64,000 nucleotides of DNA. It comes from an uncultured Eubacteriales bacterium (GTDB lineage Bacteria > Bacillota > Clostridia > Christensenellales > Aristaeellaceae). Positions 7,534-16,310 of this stretch are shown piece after piece. A program made the translations under genes and the position numbers. The DNA is taken from contig CACXHY010000003.1 in NCBI GenBank assembly GCA_902767565.1, forward strand, positions 124,001 through 188,000, in the 5' to 3' direction. The first letter of the stretch is position 1. Each line of letters begins with the position of its first letter. Under the pieces are notes generated by a model. The model did not search any database. It saw only the letters and a program-made list of their open reading frames with translations, and was not told where the DNA came from.

Positions 7534-10500
7534 TCACGTCCCGCTTTCAGAGGGTCCCGGGCCGTCTTCGCCGGCGTCGGATCCCGGGAGAGGGGACGGC
7601 TCCCCGGCTTCGGTCCCATCCTCCGGGACCTCTTCCGCGGCCGGCGTCTCCGGCTCCGCCTCTTCCGGCAGGTCCGTCAGGGTGGCAAAGTCCGCCCGGG
7701 GGATCGGCTGACGCTCATCCGGCGCCGAACGGAACAGCCGCAGGACCGTCTCCTCGCCCCCGCGGATATCCCGGAGCAGCAGGGTGTCGCCGGTGATCTG
7801 CACCAGCTTGAAGGCGTCCGCTCCGTCGATCCGCAGCGTGTAATCCAGGATCTCGTAGGACCGGGAGAGCCCGTCCTCGGAGAGCGTGCCGTTCTTGCGG
7901 AGGATCATGGTGTGGGTGCGGTCCTCGTTCTGCCAGGTCCCCAGCACCCGCCAGGCCGTGCGGCTCTCCAGCATGGCCTTCCCCTCCGGTGTGTCGGCGC
8001 AGCGCTGCAGATAGGGGTATGCCTGCTCCCAAAGGTCGGGATCGCCGCTCTCTGTCAGCCGCGTGGCCTCCGCCAGGCAGGCCTGCCGGTGCAGGTCCCG
8101 GACCCACGCGTATTCCGCGGGCACGTCCCGCTGCACCACGGTGTCCAGCATCCAGGCCGCGGCGGCGTACTCGCCCTTTTCCATGGCGGCCCGGGCCAGC
8201 TCCCCGGGATTCCCGTAGACCTGCTGCTGGATCTCCCGCAGGCGTTCGGCGCTGTCCTCGTAATCACCCAGCATGGTGTAGAGGGACGCCGCTTCGGTGA
8301 GGTTCCCCGCTGCCAGCGCGTCGCCCGCCAGACCGTAGAGCAGCCCGCGGCCGCGCTCGGGGGCGTCCAGATAGTCCCCCAGGCCCAGGAAGCGGTCGGC
8401 GGCGGCGCGCCGGCTGCCCTCCGCCAGCAGCGCCTCGGCCATGGCGTAGTCGCAGGCCTTGACCCGGGTGGGGCAGTCCGCGTAGCTCCCCAGGGCCGAG
8501 AAGCGCTCCTTGGCCCCCGTATAGTCCCCGTTCTCAAACATCTGCTGCGCCATGCGGTAGCGCACCTGCTTGAGCTGCGTGGGGCTGTTCTCGTAATCGC
8601 CCAGTTCCACATAGATGGCTTCGGCCTCGGGGAGGGAGCCGGCGGCTTCCAGGGCCAGGGCCTGCCGGTAGCGGGCCTGCATGGCCTTCCGCGGCGCGTC
8701 CCGGTAGGCGCCCAGGGTGTGGAAGGTCTCCCACGCGGAGGCATAGTCTCCGTCCTCCAGCAGCGCCAGGGCCTCGGCGTAGCGGGCATCCTTGCCCCGA
8801 CTCCGGCTGTCCCGGTAGTCCCCCAGGTCCTCGAAGCCCGCGGCGGCCACGCCGTATTCGCCCCTGCGCGCGGCGGCCCGGGCTAGCTGGTACATGCATT
8901 CCTGCCTGCGTTCGGCCGCGTCCTCATAGTCCTCGGGCAGGAGGATCAGCAGCTGCAGGGCCGCGCTGTATTCCATATCCTTCTGGTACGCGCAGGCGTC
9001 CTCGTACAGGCACCGGTCCCGAAGCTCTGCGGCTTCCGCGTCGTCCGCCGGGAGGCGCTCCAGGATCCCGCGGGCGGCGGCCCACTGATGAGCGTCTGCC
9101 TGCTCCCGGGCGGCGGCCATGACGCAGGCGTGCCGGCGCTCGTCCGCGTCCAGCTTTCCGGGGATCATGGCGAACAGGTCGGCGGCGGCGAGCCAGTCAT
9201 GCGCCTCCTGCAGCTCCACGGCGGGGCTGTAGATGCAGGCCACGACCCGCTCGCCCGCGTCGGAATAGTCGCCGGCCTTTGCGAAAGCCTCGCCGGCGGC
9301 CAGGGGGTCCCCGGCCTCGTAAAGGGCTTCTCCCTGCCGGTAATAGACCTCCCGAATCCTCTCCGCGGTGTCGGCATAGTCCCGCAGCTCCTCCCGCTGC
9401 AGCCAGGCCAGCGCGGCTTCGTAGTCCCCGGCCTCCATGGCCCGGATGCCCGGGGTGTACAGGCACAGGGGCTGCCGTTCCGCGGCATCCTCATAATCGC
9501 CGAGCGCGCCGAAAGCGGCGTAGGCTTCCTCCCAGCTCCCGCCCTCGAAGAGCCCCACGGCCCGCTGGTAATCGCAGCGCAGGATCATGGACTCGCTGTC
9601 GCCGTAGCTCCCCAGGCGCACAAAGGCGGCCCGCGCCTCGGTGGTGCGGCCTTCGTTGAGAAGACCGACCGCCTGCTGGTATTCGGCCTGCCTGGCCATG
9701 GCCGCGCTGTCCTTGTAGCCCTCGAGGGCGAGGAAGGCGGCCCAGGCGGCATCCGCCTTCCCCTCGCTCAGCAGGGCGTGGGCCTTGCGGTATGCGGCTT
9801 CCTTCGCCAGCTCCACGGCGTCCCGGTAATCGCCCATGCCGGCAAAGGCCTCCGCGGCCTCGTCGAAGCGTCCGGCATCCAGATCGGCAGCGGCGGCGCG
9901 GTAAGCCTGCAGCGGCTGCCACCAGCGGGTCCAGGCCAGGTATCCGCCTCCGGCCAGCAGGGCCAGCGCCGCCAGCAGGACAAAAGTCTTCCGGACCCGG
10001 TGCCGGTTCCGCCGCACGTGATCGTCGGTGCTGCCGGAGCCCAGGCGGTCGGATGCCTCCGTGGCCTTGGCCAGCCGCTCCTCCTGCCGTGCCATGGCTT
10101 CGGCCACGGCGTCCCGGTTGAAGTGGGTGAACACGTCGGCCCGGAGCCTTCCGCAGCGGACGCAGGCCTCGCCCGTCAGCGCGTTGGGCCGCCCGCAGAC
10201 GCACAGCCAGTGGGTCTCGGCCAGCACCGGATACCCGATGGCGTCGTCTCCGGCGATGTAGCGCAGGGTGTTGAGCGCGCGGCCCCGGCGCAGGGCGTTG
10301 GTCCGGTATTCGATGAGGCTGTCCCGGCTCTTCCGCCAGACCAGGCCGTCGGCGAACCACAGCTTCTCGACGCTGACCTCCACCCGCTCCGGGCGGGGCT
10401 CCAGCATCTCCGGGGGGATGGACAGGAGCACGGGAAAAGACTGGCCCGGGACGCCCTCCACTTCATGGCGGCGCTCCACCAGCCGCTGCAGCTCTTTCCC

Positions 10501-10647
10501 GGAGGCATCCGTGAAGATCAGCATCAGTTCCACCGCGGCGACGGGATCGCCGCCCAGGTTGTACATCGTGATCTCGCAGGGTTCCTCCGCCTTATCCGGA
10601 AGCCGGCAGCGCCAGACTTCCGCCGGGCAGTTCAGATCAGCCTTCAT
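7534..10647 (-). CDS. membrane protein with zinc ribbon and about 15 TPR-like YDS repeats
   Basis: 1037 aa. Residues 1-130 form a beta-rich domain with no recognised family. About 148-168 is a zinc-ribbon-like CxC...CxxC knuckle (CVCGRPN, CVRCGR). One membrane helix lies near 220-238. From about 245 to 800 there are about 15 tandem units of roughly 36-38 residues with the pattern YxxAxxLxxxGxxxxAxxxFxxLGDYxDSxxR, which resemble degenerate TPR/SEL1 hairpins. Then a compact domain containing WQNEDRTHTMILRKNGTL and an acidic Pro-rich tail. The topology suggests an intracellular sensor-like head and an external repeat solenoid for protein binding (inference). Second gene of the operon, 31 nt after the secreted protein gene and 52 nt before rex. 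Confidence 0.85.
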   Translation of the reverse strand: MKADLNCPAEVWRCRLPDKAEEPCEITMYNLGGDPVAAVELMLIFTDASGKELQRLVERRHEVEGVPGQSFPVLLSIPPEMLEPRPERVEVSVEKLWFADGLVWRKSRDSLIEYRTNALRRGRALNTLRYIAGDDAIGYPVLAETHWLCVCGRPNALTGEACVRCGRLRADVFTHFNRDAVAEAMARQEERLAKATEASDRLGSGSTDDHVRRNRHRVRKTFVLLAALALLAGGGYLAWTRWWQPLQAYRAAAADLDAGRFDEAAEAFAGMGDYRDAVELAKEAAYRKAHALLSEGKADAAWAAFLALEGYKDSAAMARQAEYQQAVGLLNEGRTTEARAAFVRLGSYGDSESMILRCDYQRAVGLFEGGSWEEAYAAFGALGDYEDAAERQPLCLYTPGIRAMEAGDYEAALAWLQREELRDYADTAERIREVYYRQGEALYEAGDPLAAGEAFAKAGDYSDAGERVVACIYSPAVELQEAHDWLAAADLFAMIPGKLDADERRHACVMAAAREQADAHQWAAARGILERLPADDAEAAELRDRCLYEDACAYQKDMEYSAALQLLILLPEDYEDAAERRQECMYQLARAAARRGEYGVAAAGFEDLGDYRDSRSRGKDARYAEALALLEDGDYASAWETFHTLGAYRDAPRKAMQARYRQALALEAAGSLPEAEAIYVELGDYENSPTQLKQVRYRMAQQMFENGDYTGAKERFSALGSYADCPTRVKACDYAMAEALLAEGSRRAAADRFLGLGDYLDAPERGRGLLYGLAGDALAAGNLTEAASLYTMLGDYEDSAERLREIQQQVYGNPGELARAAMEKGEYAAAAWMLDTVVQRDVPAEYAWVRDLHRQACLAEATRLTESGDPDLWEQAYPYLQRCADTPEGKAMLESRTAWRVLGTWQNEDRTHTMILRKNGTLSEDGLSRSYEILDYTLRIDGADAFKLVQITGDTLLLRDIRGGEETVLRLFRSAPDERQPIPRADFATLTDLPEEAEPETPAAEEVPEDGTEAGEPSPLPGSDAGEDGPGPSESGT

Positions 10648-10678
10648 ACCGAAACCTCACAGCGGCGCGGCTGCCGCA

Positions 10679-11857
10679 TCAGGGGATGTAGACGGTGACG
10701 TCCGTCACGTCGAACATCTCGATCGTGACCATCAGCACCACCTGCCTGCCGTCCGCCAGGGTCAGGCCGTAGCGCAGGATGGCGTCGGCGTTGTCGCCGT
10801 ACTCGGCGGTGGCCCAGTTTCCCCGGCCGGGCGTGCCGTACAGGGTCTCCACATTGCCCTCCAGGCCCCCCTCGCCGAAGCGGAAGCGCTGGGTGGCCAG
10901 GGTCAGGCTGTCTCCCACCCGCAGCGCGCGGGGCCCCTCGAGGGTGCCGCCGGTGATGCTGAAGGAGCGCAGGGTCCGGCTGCCGTCGGCGCCGGTGAGG
11001 AAGACCAGCTCGCAGTCCTCGTAGCCCAGGACGAACAGCGCCTCGCCGCCGTCCTCCGGCGCGTCCTCAAAGTCGGGAGCGCCGAGGACCTCCAGGGCCT
11101 CCTCGGGCGTGCAGGTCAGGAAATCGATGCCCGCAAAGTGCAGATCGTCCTCCTCGAAGGGCGACAGGGACGCTCCGTCCGCGGAGGAGGGGACCAGGGT
11201 GTAGCCGGAGAGCCGGGAAGCCGCCTCGATGCTCTCGGTCTCCGAGCTGACCTCGTCCGCCGTGACCCGCCGCTGCAGACCGTAGGCGCGCACGGCCACC
11301 ACGGTGTTCTGCTGCAGGGTGTACACCAGACCGGCGTCCGTGTAGCGGCCGTCCTCCAGGGGCATGTGCACGGCGTACTGCACCGTGTCCACCCACTGGC
11401 CGTCGCGCTGGACCATGCCCCACCAGATTCCGTCGGAGAGCGTGCCGCCCAGGTACAGGCAGGCTTCCTCCCGGCTGCCGTCCAGATGCGGGTTTTCATT
11501 ATAATAGCTGTCCAGCAGGCGCTGCAGGGTGAACAGCGTGTTGGTGCCCCGGGGCGCCGCCACCGCGTCGTCATACACCACGGCCGCCTGCAGCACGCTG
11601 CCGCTGTCCCGGTTGGGCTGGCTGAAGTACAGCGTGCCGAAATCATAGACGAAGGCGTACCCGTCGTCGGTGTAGGATGCGGGATCGGAGGGGTCGTTGT
11701 AGGGCTCCATGCCCTCGCTCATCTCCAGCAGCCCCTCGGCCCATTCCTGAAGCTCCACCCAGGACAGCGGGTCCGCCCCGTTGTCCGCCCCGAGAGCGGA
11801 AGCGCAAAAGGCGCAAAGCGCCAGCGTCAGCAGCAAAGCGGTCATTCTCCGAATCAT
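10679..11857 (-). CDS. secreted protein of unknown function, first gene of the rex operon
   Basis: 392 aa from the ATG at 11855-11857 (SD GGGAGAG); the longer reading frame upstream starts across the promoter and is rejected. A classic signal peptide MIRRMTALLLTLALCAFCAS with an Ala-x-Ala-like cut precedes a globular domain. A segment near residue 250 (CTPEEALEVLGAPDFED) resembles the LGxP hairpins of SmpA/OmlA-type folds, but the match is weak. The family is not recognised. Its position suggests partnership with the following repeat protein. Confidence 0.75.
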   Translation of the reverse strand: MIRRMTALLLTLALCAFCASALGADNGADPLSWVELQEWAEGLLEMSEGMEPYNDPSDPASYTDDGYAFVYDFGTLYFSQPNRDSGSVLQAAVVYDDAVAAPRGTNTLFTLQRLLDSYYNENPHLDGSREEACLYLGGTLSDGIWWGMVQRDGQWVDTVQYAVHMPLEDGRYTDAGLVYTLQQNTVVAVRAYGLQRRVTADEVSSETESIEAASRLSGYTLVPSSADGASLSPFEEDDLHFAGIDFLTCTPEEALEVLGAPDFEDAPEDGGEALFVLGYEDCELVFLTGADGSRTLRSFSITGGTLEGPRALRVGDSLTLATQRFRFGEGGLEGNVETLYGTPGRGNWATAEYGDNADAILRYGLTLADGRQVVLMVTIEMFDVTDVTVYIP

Positions 11858-11917
11858 GGCGATCTCTCCCATTCCGGTTCTGCGGTCTTTCCTGTCCGGA
11901 TACAGATACCCGCATAC

Positions 11918-11946
11918 ATTATAGCGTAGATCCTTCACAACCGCAA
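11918..11946 (-). promoter_or_regulatory. promoter of the rex/envelope operon
   Basis: Minus strand: -35 TTGCGG (11941-11946), 17-nt spacer, perfect -10 TATAAT (11918-11923). The spacer contains TTGTGAA, the half-site of the Rex consensus. The leader to the first ATG is about 55 nt. The six minus-strand genes from 11857 to 3931 have gaps of 31-66 nt and no internal terminator that I can see, so they are probably cotranscribed. Confidence 0.75.
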
Positions 11947-11964
11947 GAGTATTTTTCGTTTTGA

Positions 11965-11989
11965 TTAAGTCTTTGTTACGGAAACTTAA
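11965..11989. promoter_or_regulatory. inverted repeat between divergent promoters
   Basis: TTAAGT (11965-11970) and ACTTAA (11984-11989) form a perfect dyad with a 13-nt centre, overlapped by TGTTA...TAACA. It lies midway between the minus promoter (11946) and the plus promoter (12013) in an unusually AT-rich patch, where a shared regulator could bind. The binding protein is unknown. Confidence 0.4.
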
Positions 11990-12012
11990 CATATGCTTGG
12001 AAAAGGGCGGTC

Positions 12013-12041
12013 TTGCGCCGGTACGGGCGATTTGCTATAAT
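12013..12041 (+). promoter_or_regulatory. promoter of the GH20 gene
   Basis: -35 TTGCGC (12013-12018), 17-nt spacer, perfect -10 TATAAT (12036-12041), 45 nt before the start codon. Confidence 0.75.
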
Positions 12042-12086
12042 TCTTCCAAACCGGCACACCGACGAGGATCAGGAGATGAAAACCGC

Positions 12087-13931
12087 ATGGAACTGCTGCC
12101 GAGACCTCTGCACACGCAGCCGCTGGAGGGGACGTTCGTCCTTCGCTGCGGCATGTCCGTCACCCTGGCGGACGCGCCCGCCGAAAGCATGACGGCGGCG
12201 CGTTTCCTGCAGCGCGAGATCCGGGAAGCCGCCGGCCTGGAGCTGCCGATCCTGCGGAGCGGGACGCCCGGGGGCCTGGCGCTGCGCTGCGACCCGGACC
12301 TTACGCCCCGGGAGATCGCGTACCGCCTGCGGATCCTCCCGGACGGCATCGGCATCACGGGCCGGGACCCGGAAGCCCTGCAGTGGGGCGTGATGACGCT
12401 GGCCCAGCTGGTGCGGCTCCACGGCGGCGCGCTGCCCTGCCTGGAGATCGGGGACGCCCCGCGCTTCGCACGGCGTGGCTACCTGCTGGACGTGTCCCGG
12501 GGCCGGGTGCCGACCCTGGCGCAGCTGAAGCGCACGGCGGACACGCTGGCCCTGCTGAAGATCAACGAGTGGCAGCTGTATGTGGAGCACACCTACCTCT
12601 TCCGCGGGCAGAGCGAGGCCTGGCGCGGGGACACCCCCCTGACCGCGGAGGACATCCTGGAGCTGGACGCCTACTGCCGGGACCTGCACATCGAGCTGGT
12701 GCCGGCCCTGGCCTGCTTCGGGCACATGCAGCGGATGCTGTCCACCCGCACCAACGAGGCCCTGTGCGAGCTCCCCGGCGCGGACCGGCCCCGCTTCCTC
12801 ATGGCGGACATGATGCTGCACCACACCCTGAATCCCGCCGATCCCCGGAGCCTGCCCTTCGCCCTCGGCCTGATCGACGAATACCGGGCCCTGTTCACCA
12901 GCCGCCGCTTCAACATCTGCTGCGACGAGACCTTTGATCTGGGCAAGGGCCGCTCGGCCGCCTCCGGGACGGGCGAGAAGGAGCTGTACATCGGCTTTGT
13001 GGCCGCGCTGTGCCGGCATCTGCTGGAGCAGGGCGTCACCCCGCAGTTCTGGGGCGACATCCTCCTGCGGCAGCCGGAGACCGCGGTCCGCCTCCCGGAG
13101 GGCACGGTCTGCCTGAACTGGGGCTACGCCGCCGACGTGGAGGAGGCGCAGGCCGCGGCCATCGCCCGGACCGGCCTCCCGCAGATGATGTGCCCCGGCA
13201 TCTCGAGCTGGAACCGGCTGATCCCGGATTACGGCACTGCCTTCCGCAACATCCGGGCCATGAGCGGCTACGGGCTGAAATACGGGGCGCTGGGCATCCT
13301 CAACACCGACTGGGGCGACTTCGGCCACCTGTGCGATCCCCTCCTGGCCCTGCCCGGCATCGCCTGCGGCGCGGCCTTTGCCTGGGATCCCGGCGAGACG
13401 GACGCGGAAGAACTGTACCGCCGCGCGGGACGCCTGCTGTACGGCCCCGGAGGCGCGGAGGCCATGGACGCCCTTCTGCGGATCTCCGCCTGTGAGCGCT
13501 TTTCCTGGTGGGACGCGGTGCTGTGGGCCGAGGCGGAGGACGGCGCGGTGCGGGACCGCCACCTGGCCGGGCTGCGGCAGGCCGGCCAGCAGCCGGATCT
13601 CACGCCCTCCCGGGAGATCGCGGCGGCCCTGGCCGACCTGAACCGCACAGCCCCGTCCCTGAACGAATGCGGCCGGGAGATGCTGCGGGCCGCCCACATC
13701 GCCGCGGAGGGCATCGATATCCTCGAGCGGGCGGGAGACTGCGCGGCCTTCGGGCCGCGGGACCGGGGCACGGCCGTCGCTGGCGAACTGGAGACCTGGT
13801 TCCGCCTTTTCTCCGCCCGCTGGCGGGAGGTCGCCCGGGAAGGACAGCTGAAGGAGACCTTCCGCGTGATCGAGACCTGGGCGGACCGCCTGCGCGGGCG
13901 GGATAGGGAGAACATGGCGGGGACCCTGTGA
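12087..13931 (+). CDS. GH20 family beta-N-acetylhexosaminidase-like enzyme, cytoplasmic
   Basis: 614 aa from the ATG at 12087 (AGGAG about 12 nt upstream). Residues about 15-115 look like the zincin-like GH20b domain; the TIM barrel follows, with GYLLDVSRGRVPT near 132 and the catalytic Asp-Glu pair at D280-E281 (NICCDETF). Substrate assistance in this family releases terminal GlcNAc/GalNAc. There is no signal peptide, so it probably acts on imported oligosaccharides or glycopeptides. The C-terminal 150 residues are alpha-helical and not assigned. The gene stands alone before degV, which has its own promoter. Confidence 0.87.
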   Translation: MELLPRPLHTQPLEGTFVLRCGMSVTLADAPAESMTAARFLQREIREAAGLELPILRSGTPGGLALRCDPDLTPREIAYRLRILPDGIGITGRDPEALQWGVMTLAQLVRLHGGALPCLEIGDAPRFARRGYLLDVSRGRVPTLAQLKRTADTLALLKINEWQLYVEHTYLFRGQSEAWRGDTPLTAEDILELDAYCRDLHIELVPALACFGHMQRMLSTRTNEALCELPGADRPRFLMADMMLHHTLNPADPRSLPFALGLIDEYRALFTSRRFNICCDETFDLGKGRSAASGTGEKELYIGFVAALCRHLLEQGVTPQFWGDILLRQPETAVRLPEGTVCLNWGYAADVEEAQAAAIARTGLPQMMCPGISSWNRLIPDYGTAFRNIRAMSGYGLKYGALGILNTDWGDFGHLCDPLLALPGIACGAAFAWDPGETDAEELYRRAGRLLYGPGGAEAMDALLRISACERFSWWDAVLWAEAEDGAVRDRHLAGLRQAGQQPDLTPSREIAAALADLNRTAPSLNECGREMLRAAHIAAEGIDILERAGDCAAFGPRDRGTAVAGELETWFRLFSARWREVAREGQLKETFRVIETWADRLRGRDRENMAGTL

Positions 13932-13978
13932 ACGCGGTCCCGCCGTCGGAGAGCAAAGCGCGGCCCGGCAAAAAACCC

Positions 13979-14007
13979 TTGCGGCGGGGGTGGATTTGGA
14001 GTATCAT
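13979..14007 (+). promoter_or_regulatory. promoter of degV-cca
   Basis: -35 TTGCGG (13979-13984), 17-nt spacer, -10 TATCAT (14002-14007), 33 nt before degV. It lies in the short gap after the GH20 gene. Confidence 0.65.
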
Positions 14008-14039
14008 GGATGCGTTGGACATGACCGTCAGAAAGGACG

Positions 14040-14933
14040 ATGATGCGCATGGGCTTCATTCTCAGCTGCTGCTCCGCCGCGGATCTGCCCCGGGAGGTGC
14101 TGGATCGCCGCGGCATCCGCTTTATCAGTTTCCGCTACCGTCTCGGGGACAGGGAGTACCCCGACGATCTGGGCAGGACCGTTTCCTACCCCGATTTCTA
14201 CGAGGCCATGATCCACGGCGCGGAGACCCACACCAGCCGCCTGAATGCCGACGAATACGAGGCCTATTTCGAGGGCTTCCTGAAGGACGGACAGGATGTG
14301 CTGCACCTGGTGCTCTCCAGCGGCATCACCTCGTCCTTCGAGTCCGCGGAGGAGGCCGTCGCCCGGCTTCGGCCCCGGTATCCGGAGCGCAAACTGATCG
14401 TCGTCGACTCTCTCGCGGCCTCCGGCGGCTTCGGCCTGCTGACCCTGCTGGCCGCGGACCGGCGGGATGAGGGCATGGGCATCGAGGAGACCGCCGCCTG
14501 GGTGGAGGCCAACAAAAAGCGGATCCACCACTGGTTCTTCTCCACCGACCTGACCTTCTACATCAAGGGAGGCCGGGTGGGCAAGGTCTCCGGCTTCATG
14601 GGCAGGATGCTGAACATTTGCCCCCTGCTGAACGTGGACTTCATGGGCCGCCTGATCCCCCGGGAAAAGATCCGCACCAAGCGCAAGGCCATCCGGGTGA
14701 CGGCGGAGCACATGGAGCGCTATGCCGAGAACGGCGCCGACTACAGCGGCAAGTGCATCATCAGCCACTCCTACTGCCCGGAGGACGCCAAAGCCCTGGC
14801 GGATCTGGTCACGGAGATGTTCCCGAAGCTGGACGGTCCGGTGATGATCACGGACATCGGCTCCACCATCGGCGCGCATTCCGGCCCGGGCACGGTGGCC
14901 CTGTTCTTCGTCGGGAGTGAGCGTGTTGACTGA
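14040..14933 (+). CDS. DegV family fatty-acid-binding protein
   Basis: 297 aa. DegV proteins (FakB-type) bind a fatty acid and present it to the kinase FakA, whose gene is in this window at 58.8 kb. The family stretches visible are THTSRLNADEYEAYF, LSSGITSSFESAE, DSLAASGG, FYIKGGRVGK and the C-terminal ITDIGSTIGAHSGPGTVALFF. Cytoplasmic. The start is ATG ATG at 14040/14043 with AAAGGA upstream. Its 3' end overlaps the cca gene by 17 nt. Confidence 0.93.
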   Translation: MMRMGFILSCCSAADLPREVLDRRGIRFISFRYRLGDREYPDDLGRTVSYPDFYEAMIHGAETHTSRLNADEYEAYFEGFLKDGQDVLHLVLSSGITSSFESAEEAVARLRPRYPERKLIVVDSLAASGGFGLLTLLAADRRDEGMGIEETAAWVEANKKRIHHWFFSTDLTFYIKGGRVGKVSGFMGRMLNICPLLNVDFMGRLIPREKIRTKRKAIRVTAEHMERYAENGADYSGKCIISHSYCPEDAKALADLVTEMFPKLDGPVMITDIGSTIGAHSGPGTVALFFVGSERVD

Positions 14934-16269
14934 TCTGCGGCTCGCGCCCCCGGAGGACGGCCTGCGGGTGATCCGGCGGCTGAACGAGGCCGGCCACGAG
15001 GCCTGGTTCGTGGGCGGATGCGTCCGCGACGGGCTGCTGGGCCTTGCCCCCAAGGACTGGGACATCTGCACCGACGCCCGCCCGGAGGAGATGGCGGAAG
15101 CCTTCGCCGGCTGGCATGTGGTGGAGACGGGGCTGAAGCACGGCACGCTGACGGTGATGCTGCGGCACCGGCCCTACGAGGTCACCACCTTCCGGCTCGA
15201 CGGCGCCTACACCGACCACCGGCATCCGGACACCGTGACCTTCACCGCGGACCTCGCGGAAGACCTGCGCCGCCGGGACTTCACCGTCAACGCCATGGCC
15301 TGGCACCCAGAAAAAGGCCTGGCGGACCTCTTCGGCGGACGGGAGGACCTGGAGAAGCGGCTCATCCGCTGTGTGGGGGACCCCGGGGAGCGCTTCGGGG
15401 AGGACGCCCTGCGCATCCTGCGGGGCCTGCGCTTCGCCGCCTGCTACGGCTTCTCCGTGGAGCCCGGCACCGCCTCGGCCATGCGCGCCATGGCGGGGGA
15501 CGTGGAGATGGTGGCCGGGGAGCGCGTCCGCGTCGAGACGGAAAAGCTCCTCTGCGGCAGGGACGCGGCCCGGATCCTGCGGGACTTCGCCGGTGTGGTG
15601 ACGGACGTTTTCCCGCCGCTCAGGCCCATGGTGGGCTTTGACCAGCGCAGCCCCTGGCACCGATACGATGTCTGGGAGCACACGGTGCGGGCGGTGGAGG
15701 CCGCCGCCCCGGAACCGCTGCTGCGCTGGACCATGCTCCTGCACGACGCGGGAAAGCCCGCCGCCTTCTTCACCGACGGGGAGGGCGTGGGCCACGCCTA
15801 CGGCCACCAGAAGATCTCGGCGGAGATCGCCGCGAGCCTCTTCGACCGCATGCACTTCGACACCGCCACCCGGGAACGGGCCCTGCTGCTGATCCGGTGG
15901 CACGACGTCAAAATGCGGGCGGAGCGGAGGCCCCTCCTGCACCTGCTGAACCGCTTCGGCGAAGAGGCCGTGCGGCAGCTGATCGAGGTCCACCGGGCCG
16001 ACGAGACCGCCAAGGGCACCTCCCCGCGGGGGGATGCGGATGCGTGGGCGGAGGAGATCACCGCTGCGCTGGACGCGCTGCTGGCGGAACAGCCCTGCTT
16101 CACCCTGGCCGCCCTGGCGGTGAGCGGCAGGGACCTGATCGCCGCGGGCATGAAGCCCGGAAAGGCGCTGGGGGAGACCCTGCAGCGGCTGCTGACCGCC
16201 GTCATCGAAGGGGAAGCCCCGAACGAGCGGGAGGCCCTGCTGGCCCTCGCCGCACGGATCGACCGATAA
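14917..16269 (+). CDS. cca: CCA tRNA nucleotidyltransferase with HD domain
   Basis: Up to 450 aa. It adds or repairs the 3' CCA of tRNAs. Class II polymerase-beta head: FVGGCVRD (31-38), then DWDICTD with the metal Asp pair (48, 50), RRDFTVNAMA, and EDALRILRGLRFA. The C-terminal half carries an HD phosphohydrolase-like domain (LLHDAGKPAAFF). The start is GTG: 14917 or, with better spacing from GGGAG, GTG 14923. It overlaps the end of degV, so translation is probably coupled. The tRNA gene in this window already encodes its CCA, so a repair role may matter. Confidence 0.92.
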   Translation: MSVLTDLRLAPPEDGLRVIRRLNEAGHEAWFVGGCVRDGLLGLAPKDWDICTDARPEEMAEAFAGWHVVETGLKHGTLTVMLRHRPYEVTTFRLDGAYTDHRHPDTVTFTADLAEDLRRRDFTVNAMAWHPEKGLADLFGGREDLEKRLIRCVGDPGERFGEDALRILRGLRFAACYGFSVEPGTASAMRAMAGDVEMVAGERVRVETEKLLCGRDAARILRDFAGVVTDVFPPLRPMVGFDQRSPWHRYDVWEHTVRAVEAAAPEPLLRWTMLLHDAGKPAAFFTDGEGVGHAYGHQKISAEIAASLFDRMHFDTATRERALLLIRWHDVKMRAERRPLLHLLNRFGEEAVRQLIEVHRADETAKGTSPRGDADAWAEEITAALDALLAEQPCFTLAALAVSGRDLIAAGMKPGKALGETLQRLLTAVIEGEAPNEREALLALAARIDR

Positions 16270-16310
16270 GACCGGGCACGGCCCGCATATGATATGAGGA
16301 GGAATGAACT

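Noticed and set aside
11973-11991. Full Rex operator at TTGTTA...TAACA
   Set aside because: The half-sites are 2 nt further apart than in the known consensus, so I report only an unassigned dyad.
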